From NCBI GenBank assembly GCA_021787475.1, contig JAJYLW010000007.1, forward strand, positions 38,304 to 102,303: a stretch of 64,000 nucleotides of DNA, written 5' to 3'. A program made the position numbers and the translations under genes. The notes under the pieces were generated by a model. The model searched no databases, was not told the origin of the DNA, and was given only the letters and a program-made list of their open reading frames with translations. Below, one piece after another: positions 59,521 to 64,000 of this stretch. The stretch's first letter is position 1; each line of letters begins with the position of its first letter. Source of the stretch: Actinomycetes bacterium. Its GTDB lineage: Bacteria > Actinomycetota > Thermoleophilia > BMS3ABIN01.

Positions 59521-61887
59521 ATGCGCAGCATCACCCGCAGGGATTTTTTAAAGATAGGAGCAGCGGGAACGGCGCTGCTGGCGATTGAGAGCCAGCTGCA
59601 CCCGATCGCCCAGGCGATGGAGATGATGGATGGCGGCCGTTCCGTCAACCGGGTCTCGGGGCTGCCCCGCTCGTTCCTGCCCAGCACCTGCACGCAGTGC
59701 CCGGCCGGCTGCGGCATCATCGGCTACGTTGAAGAAAGCAAGCTGGTCAAGATCGGCGGCAACCCCAAGCACTTAAGCAACCAGAGCGCGCTCTGCGCCC
59801 GCGGCCAGGCCGGTATCAACGCCCTTTATGATCCCGACCGCATCCTGACGCCGCTCAAGCGCGTCGGCGGCCGCGGCGAGAACCGCTGGGCCAAGATCAA
59901 ATGGGACCAGGCTTATGAGGAAGTGGCAAAGGCGATGCAGCCACTCAAATCCCAGCCGGGCCGGTTCGTTTACATGACTGAGGATCTGGGGCATGACACG
60001 CTGGGCAAGCGCTTCGCTTACTCTTTTGGCTCCGGCAACGCGCTGGGAGCGGCCAGCATTTTTGGCGGCAACAAGCAAGTAGCGACCCAGCTGACCTGGG
60101 GCGCCGCCGGCGACATGCCCGACGTTGCCAACACAAAATACATTCTTGTCTTTGGCGCTAACCCGCTCGAGAGCCATCCCCAGTTCGTCGGCTTTGCCCG
60201 CCGCCTGATCGAGGGCGTTCAGGACAACCAGGCGAAGATGGTCGTGTTTGATGTGCGCCTCACCAACACCTCGACCCGCGCCAATGAGGTTTATTATGTC
60301 AACCCGGGGACTTACGCCATTGTGGCGTTGGCGATGGCCAACGTGATTATGCAGGAGGGCCTGCACAACGCCGCCTTCATTGATCAGTGGGCCAACATCA
60401 GCTCCGGCGATATCGCCGCCCATCTGTCCCAGTTTACCCCTGAGAAGGCGGCGGCGGCATCAGGGGTGGACGCGGCTGCCATCCGGCGCGTAGCCACGGA
60501 ATTTGCTTCCACCAGTCCCGCCACCACCCTGTCGGACGGGCTGGTCTCCGTCCATGGCAACGGCACCCAGAATGAGCGGGCCGTGATGCTGCTTAACATT
60601 ATCACCGGGAACATCGACAACCGCGGCGGCCTCTGCCTGCCGCGCGAGTTCAACCTGCCTGACGCCGATCCGGCGCCGGCCGTCCCGGCGCCGACGCCGC
60701 TCAGCAATCCTGCTGATCTTCCGCTGGCGAGCCAGCAGGCAATTGATCGCTCCTGGCAGCTTATCCGGGACCGCAAGCACCGGGTGGGAGTGCTGATGAC
60801 ACGTTCCTACAATCCGGTCTATTCCGATCCCGACGGCGGCGGCGTCGCTGACCTGCTCAAGGATGATACGATGGTGCCCATCCACGTCGCCGTCAGCCCG
60901 TTCATGACCGAGACCGCGGCCCTGGCCGACATCGTGCTGCCGGAGACCACTTACCTGGAGGGATGGGATCTTGAAGTCAGGCCCTCGCCCGAGCTTGTTC
61001 CGTTCATTTCCCTCAGGCAGCCGGTTGTGCCGCCGCTTAAAGACGCCCGGCCGTTCTTTGAAATCGCGACATCGCTCGCAAATACGATAAAAGGCGGCAT
61101 GGAGCAGTATTTTGGCTTCAAATCAGTGGAAGATTATCTGAAGGGCCGGATTCAGAACGTCGGCGGCCTGGCTGCGGCCGGCGGTCTTGATTACCTGAAG
61201 CAGCACGGCGTCTGGTTTAACCCGAGGAGCAAGCCCGACTACGGCTCCTTCGGCGGCGGCTTCAGTACCCCCTCCGGCAAGCTCGAGGTTTATTCCTCGG
61301 TGCTTAAGGACAAAGGGTTCTCGCCGCTCCCGGACTATGAGCCAGTCCCCGCTTTCTCCTCGCTGTCAAAGGATGAGCTGGTGCTCACCATTTTTGACAC
61401 CGCCATCCAGACGGACGCCAAAACGGCAAACTGCATGTGGCTGGACGAGATCCTCCATAACAACCCGGTCTGGATCAATCCGGCCACGGCCGAGCAGCTT
61501 GGCATCAAAGACGGCGACAAAGTGAGGGTGGTGCGGGCGGCCCGCACCGGTCAGGGAATCTCACCTGTCGATGACAGCCAGCTTAATCCGCGGGCAAGGT
61601 CGCTGGAGACGACGGCTTTCCTGACTGAGGGAATCCACCCGCGCGTGGTGGCGATGGCCAATGGCGTCGGCCACACTGGCTTCGGCCGAATCGCCCAGGG
61701 CGAGAAGATCAGCAAGGATGAAGAGTCAGGCGCGCTTAAGAATCCGAACACAGAGCTGGTCTGGTGGCGGGAAAAGGACGGCATCGGCACAAATCCCAAG
61801 ACCATTGTCCCGGCGATGGCGGATCCGGTCGGCGGCGGACAGGCCTGGGGCGATGTCGTTGTCACCGTTGGCAAAATCAAGGAATAG
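59521..61887 (+). CDS. Tat-exported molybdopterin-family oxidoreductase subunit, Mo ligand apparently lost
   Basis: A 788-residue protein of the PsrA/PhsA/TtrA group. The Tat signal is 'RRDFLKIGAAGTALLA'. The N-terminal [4Fe-4S] site is intact: C57, C60, C64 ('CTQCPAGC') and C92 ('ALCARGQAG'). Domains for the bis-pterin cofactor follow ('VFGANPLESHPQF', 'VFDVRLTNTSTRANE', 'IVLPETTYLEGWD', 'NPATAEQLGIKDGDKVRV'). The segment aligned to the family's '(S/T)HxxxCxxxK' reads 'LGAASIFGGNK' (about 173-184): the cysteine that binds Mo is Phe181 and the histidine is Ala. It may therefore serve as an electron conduit, as in ActB of alternative complex III, rather than reduce a sulfur substrate. Confidence 0.85.
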   Translation: MRSITRRDFLKIGAAGTALLAIESQLHPIAQAMEMMDGGRSVNRVSGLPRSFLPSTCTQCPAGCGIIGYVEESKLVKIGGNPKHLSNQSALCARGQAGINALYDPDRILTPLKRVGGRGENRWAKIKWDQAYEEVAKAMQPLKSQPGRFVYMTEDLGHDTLGKRFAYSFGSGNALGAASIFGGNKQVATQLTWGAAGDMPDVANTKYILVFGANPLESHPQFVGFARRLIEGVQDNQAKMVVFDVRLTNTSTRANEVYYVNPGTYAIVALAMANVIMQEGLHNAAFIDQWANISSGDIAAHLSQFTPEKAAAASGVDAAAIRRVATEFASTSPATTLSDGLVSVHGNGTQNERAVMLLNIITGNIDNRGGLCLPREFNLPDADPAPAVPAPTPLSNPADLPLASQQAIDRSWQLIRDRKHRVGVLMTRSYNPVYSDPDGGGVADLLKDDTMVPIHVAVSPFMTETAALADIVLPETTYLEGWDLEVRPSPELVPFISLRQPVVPPLKDARPFFEIATSLANTIKGGMEQYFGFKSVEDYLKGRIQNVGGLAAAGGLDYLKQHGVWFNPRSKPDYGSFGGGFSTPSGKLEVYSSVLKDKGFSPLPDYEPVPAFSSLSKDELVLTIFDTAIQTDAKTANCMWLDEILHNNPVWINPATAEQLGIKDGDKVRVVRAARTGQGISPVDDSQLNPRARSLETTAFLTEGIHPRVVAMANGVGHTGFGRIAQGEKISKDEESGALKNPNTELVWWREKDGIGTNPKTIVPAMADPVGGGQAWGDVVVTVGKIKE

Positions 61888-61899
61888 GCGGGGCGAACG

Positions 61900-62682
61900 A
61901 TGAAAAAACCAAAGCTTTCCAAACCGGTGTGGGGGCTGATCGTTGTCGTGGTGATCCTGGTGGCAGTGTCGCCGCTGCTGGGCCTGGCTCACTTTACTAC
62001 CACAAGTCCTACGTTTTGCCTAACCTGTCACGGCACTGGCGAGACGGCCGACATCAGCCAGCAATCGAAAGTCCACCCTGATTACGGCACCGTTGGCTGC
62101 ATCGAGTGCCATGCCAGCGGCGGCGGCAGTTTCATAACGGACGGCTACCATGGCGGCTACTCGGCCAAGCCCGACCGGGTGAACAGCAACTGCATCCGCT
62201 GCCACGGGAACATGACCAGCAAGAATGATACGTCGGGCTTTAAGTACAACGTCGTCAACATCAATATCTCTCACGCTCAGCATCTGTCGCTTGGCGCCAA
62301 GTGCACCGACTGCCACCGTAATATCGCCCACGACCTCAACATCAACCCCACCAACCGGCCGCGGATGGCCTACTGTTTCCAGTGCCACTCCAGCCAGACC
62401 AGCTGCAACAAATGCCACGTCGGCGGGCCGCCCAAAGGGAGCCCGTCCGAACCGATTCCGCCGCCGGCCAAGATGCCGCAGACGCCGTCGCCCGACGCCG
62501 CCCAGGAAACCTGGCAGGTCAAGTGCTCGCAGTGCCATGCGCTCTATCCGCCCGGCACGCACACGGGCCAGGAATGGAGCACGATCGTCAACAAGATGGC
62601 CGGCTTTACCGGGTCAAACATCAGCGCCGAAGACAAAGCGAACATCATCTCTTATTTAAACACGGTAGCAAAGCAGCAGTAA
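61900..62682 (+). CDS. membrane-anchored 7-haem cytochrome c
   Basis: A 260-residue protein with an N-terminal TM anchor ('GLIVVVVILVAVSPLLGL') and seven CxxCH motifs ('CLTCH', 'CIECH', 'CIRCH', 'CTDCH', 'CFQCH', 'CNKCH', 'CSQCH'). The first six resemble NapC/NirT-type cytochromes. After a Pro-rich linker the last haem sits in a small class I-like domain ending 'EDKANIISYLNTVAK', typical of monohaem cytochromes. This architecture could pass electrons from the NrfD complex to the 12-haem protein or to an external acceptor. It begins 12 bases after the molybdopterin-family gene. Confidence 0.92.
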   Translation: MKKPKLSKPVWGLIVVVVILVAVSPLLGLAHFTTTSPTFCLTCHGTGETADISQQSKVHPDYGTVGCIECHASGGGSFITDGYHGGYSAKPDRVNSNCIRCHGNMTSKNDTSGFKYNVVNINISHAQHLSLGAKCTDCHRNIAHDLNINPTNRPRMAYCFQCHSSQTSCNKCHVGGPPKGSPSEPIPPPAKMPQTPSPDAAQETWQVKCSQCHALYPPGTHTGQEWSTIVNKMAGFTGSNISAEDKANIISYLNTVAKQQ

Positions 62683-62706
62683 CTAGGGGGCATGCCCCCT
62701 AGTTAC
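62679..62706. terminator. 28-bp perfect palindrome between convergent genes
   Basis: 'GTAACTAGGGGGCA' with 'TGCCCCCTAGTTAC'; includes the stop codon of the 7-haem gene. It has no T-run but is placed to block read-through in both directions. Confidence 0.55.
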
Positions 62707-62723
62707 CCTTATCCCATAATGCG

Positions 62724-63056
62724 CTACCAGTCCTTGAACAGGTGCGGGTTCTCCGACTTGGCCTCGGCAATGATATTCTTGTCGCCTTTCTCGGCAACCG
62801 CCGTCAGCCGCTGCTCAGCCACCGCCGCGCGCCGCTCGGCTTTGTCCTTGCCCGACTGGCCTGCCACGTAGCCGATCAGCGTTCCCAGCAAGCCGGTCAC
62901 CGCTCCCAGCACGGCGACGATGTTTTCCGCCGCCTTGTCCGAATTTCGAAAAAGCAGCGCCGAAACTAGGAACACGATTAGCAGAAACGTGATGCCGATA
63001 ACGACTATCCAGAACGTCAGCTTTTCCTGCAGCGCCTTGTTGCCATCGCCAGCCAT
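62724..63056 (-). CDS. two-TM membrane protein with coiled-coil tail
   Basis: A 110-residue protein: two TM helices (about 13-36 and 46-67, the second with 'GLLGTLIGYVAGQSG'), then a charged helical tail ('KAERRAAVAEQRLTAVAEKG'). The layout is like small phage-holin-like or DUF membrane proteins, but none is identified. It is convergent with the cytochrome operon. Confidence 0.6.
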   Translation of the reverse strand: MAGDGNKALQEKLTFWIVVIGITFLLIVFLVSALLFRNSDKAAENIVAVLGAVTGLLGTLIGYVAGQSGKDKAERRAAVAEQRLTAVAEKGDKNIIAEAKSENPHLFKDW

Positions 63057-63238
63057 TCAAACCCCCCGTGATCCAATTTACCGTTGATTAACTTGCCCGG
63101 TTTGCGGCATTTAAATGAGATTTCTGCCCGGCCGGATGATATCCTGCCCGGACGCTTAAGATATTAAAGCCGGTTCGAATCGATGAAATGGAGGGCCAAG
63201 TTTAAATCAGGATTTGCCCGGATTGGGGAGGCTAAAAA

Positions 63239-63691
63239 ATGAAGCGTTTGTTTGCTATTTCTTTTCTTTTTACCGCGCTGATTTTTGATATTTTGCTTGC
63301 CGCTCTGCTGATCTTTCCTTCGGCCGGGCTGGCCGGGACCAACCAGTGGACCACCAACGGGCCTTTTGGCGGGAATGTTTCCTCCCTGGCCGTATCGCCC
63401 AACTTCGCCAGCGACCGCACCCTCTTTGCCGGCACCTTCGGCGGCGGCGTCTTTAGCTACACTTACACTGCTGGTGACACCACCCCGCCGGCGGTAAGCA
63501 GCGTATCCCCCAGTGGCTGGATAAACACAGCCTCGCCTACCATAAGCGCCGATTACTCTGACTCCGGCTCGGGCATAAACACCGCCTCGGTGGCGGTATA
63601 CCTGGACGGGCGAACGCCGCCGGGATGTACGGCAACAGCCACTTTGGTAAGCTGCCTGGCCTCGGGGCTCACCGATGGATCCCACTACAAG
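63239..63691 (+). pseudogene. secreted protein cut by IS21-type insertion
   Basis: The N-terminal 151 residues of an exported protein: signal peptide ('LFTALIFDILLAALLIFPSAGLAG'), a BNR-like repeat ('SLAVSPNFASDRTLFAGTFGGGVF') and an Ig-like domain ('SVSPSGWINTASPTISADYSDSGSGI'). From 63692 the DNA is an insertion-sequence end, and the last 20 residues of the ORF ('VTPRFPKLSDSNLPAPGV') are encoded by it. The rest of the gene is not in the window. Confidence 0.75.
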
Positions 63692-64000
63692 TGTCAAGTG
63701 ACACCAAGATTTCCGAAGTTAAGTGACAGCAACCTTCCCGCACCCGGCGTTTGATTAATCCTTGAACATCACCTCCTTGTCCTTCAGCCGGTAACTCCTG
63801 CCGCTGATGCTGATGGCATAGGCATGATGCAATAGCCGGTCCAGTTGCTGTCCAGACAACCCCGACCACTTCTGCCGCGGCTGTGCGAGAACGTCAGGAT
63901 AAAGGCGCAAAGCTCCACCAGACGGCCGCAGATGTTTAGGTTGAAGGAGCCCCAGTCGGCCTGGGCCTGAATGCCCGGTGGTGTTTCTACCCGCCGGCGC
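63692..64000 (-). mobile_element. IS21-family element, right end, with internal deletion
   Basis: The end 'TGTCAAGTGACACC' and the inner repeat 'TTAAGTGACAG' are like the multiple terminal repeats of IS21. Minus strand from the edge reads an IstA DDE-domain segment ('RRVETPPGIQAQADWGSFNL' then 'FILTFSHSR'), and only about 30 bases later the IstB C-terminus ('LDRLLHHAYAISISGRSYRL' then 'KDKEVMFKD', stop 63755-63757). Most of istA and istB is missing between them, at about 63870-63895, so this copy is not autonomous. Confidence 0.72.

Overview
This 64 kb window looks like part of the chromosome of a GC-rich, anaerobic, deep-branching member of the Actinomycetota. The main evidence is gene order. 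One block runs rplM-rpsI-glmM-glmS-acpS-nnr-alr. A second block runs kinase-fhaA(DUF3662)-fhaB-PP2C-rodA-pbpA-pknB(PASTA), the usual actinobacterial cell-envelope signalling cluster. A 2-oxoacid:ferredoxin oxidoreductase, a ferredoxin and multihaem cytochromes point to anaerobic life. A lineage below class level cannot be fixed from the sequence.

Layout. 0-10 kb (mostly minus strand): MFS transporter, small membrane protein, metallophosphoesterase, then a bacterial dynamin GTPase and a CPA2-type cation/proton antiporter. Each of these last two is preceded by an RNA that matches the fluoride riboswitch (crcB motif) with an overlapping terminator. Next come a membrane spermidine-synthase-like gene, fxsA and an ABC-class ATPase. 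The antiporter, the synthase-like gene and the ATPase are all broken by frameshifts and stop codons. 10-20 kb: CysH-like protein, archaemetzincin, korBA, pyrE, DUF1848 protein, a UDP-sulfoquinovose synthase with two membrane glycosyltransferases, and rplM-rpsI. 20-32 kb: amino-sugar, racemase, acyl-carrier and tRNA-maturation genes, then an ABC exporter. 32-40 kb: a GGDEF/HD-GYP hybrid sensor, an NAD-salvage pair (pncA-like, pncB), pheA, DUF4446 protein, and tRNA-Leu(CAG) with an encoded CCA. 40-50 kb: the phospho-signalling and peptidoglycan cluster. 50-57 kb: a broken secreted Vps62/TolB/Fn3 protein, a ferredoxin and a second ABC exporter. 56-63 kb: a 12-haem cytochrome, then a four-gene unit of a PsrB-type 4x[4Fe-4S] protein, NrfD, a Tat-exported molybdopterin-family protein and a 7-haem cytochrome. 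At the right edge a secreted-protein gene is cut by an internally deleted IS21-family element.

Most noteworthy: (1) two tandem fluoride riboswitches controlling a dynamin and an antiporter; (2) an electron-transfer complex whose molybdopterin-family subunit seems to lack the molybdenum-ligating cysteine, suggesting a quinol-oxidising conduit rather than a reductase; (3) two intergenic repeat families (a palindromic 'CCTATGTCCGGCCGGCT' element and a 'GAGCCTATCCC' terminal-inverted-repeat element often placed at stop codons) plus heptanucleotide tandem tracts like the cyanobacterial STRR sequences; (4) a 19-bp perfect palindrome inserted in frame in a racemase gene. No CRISPR array, prophage or rRNA was seen.
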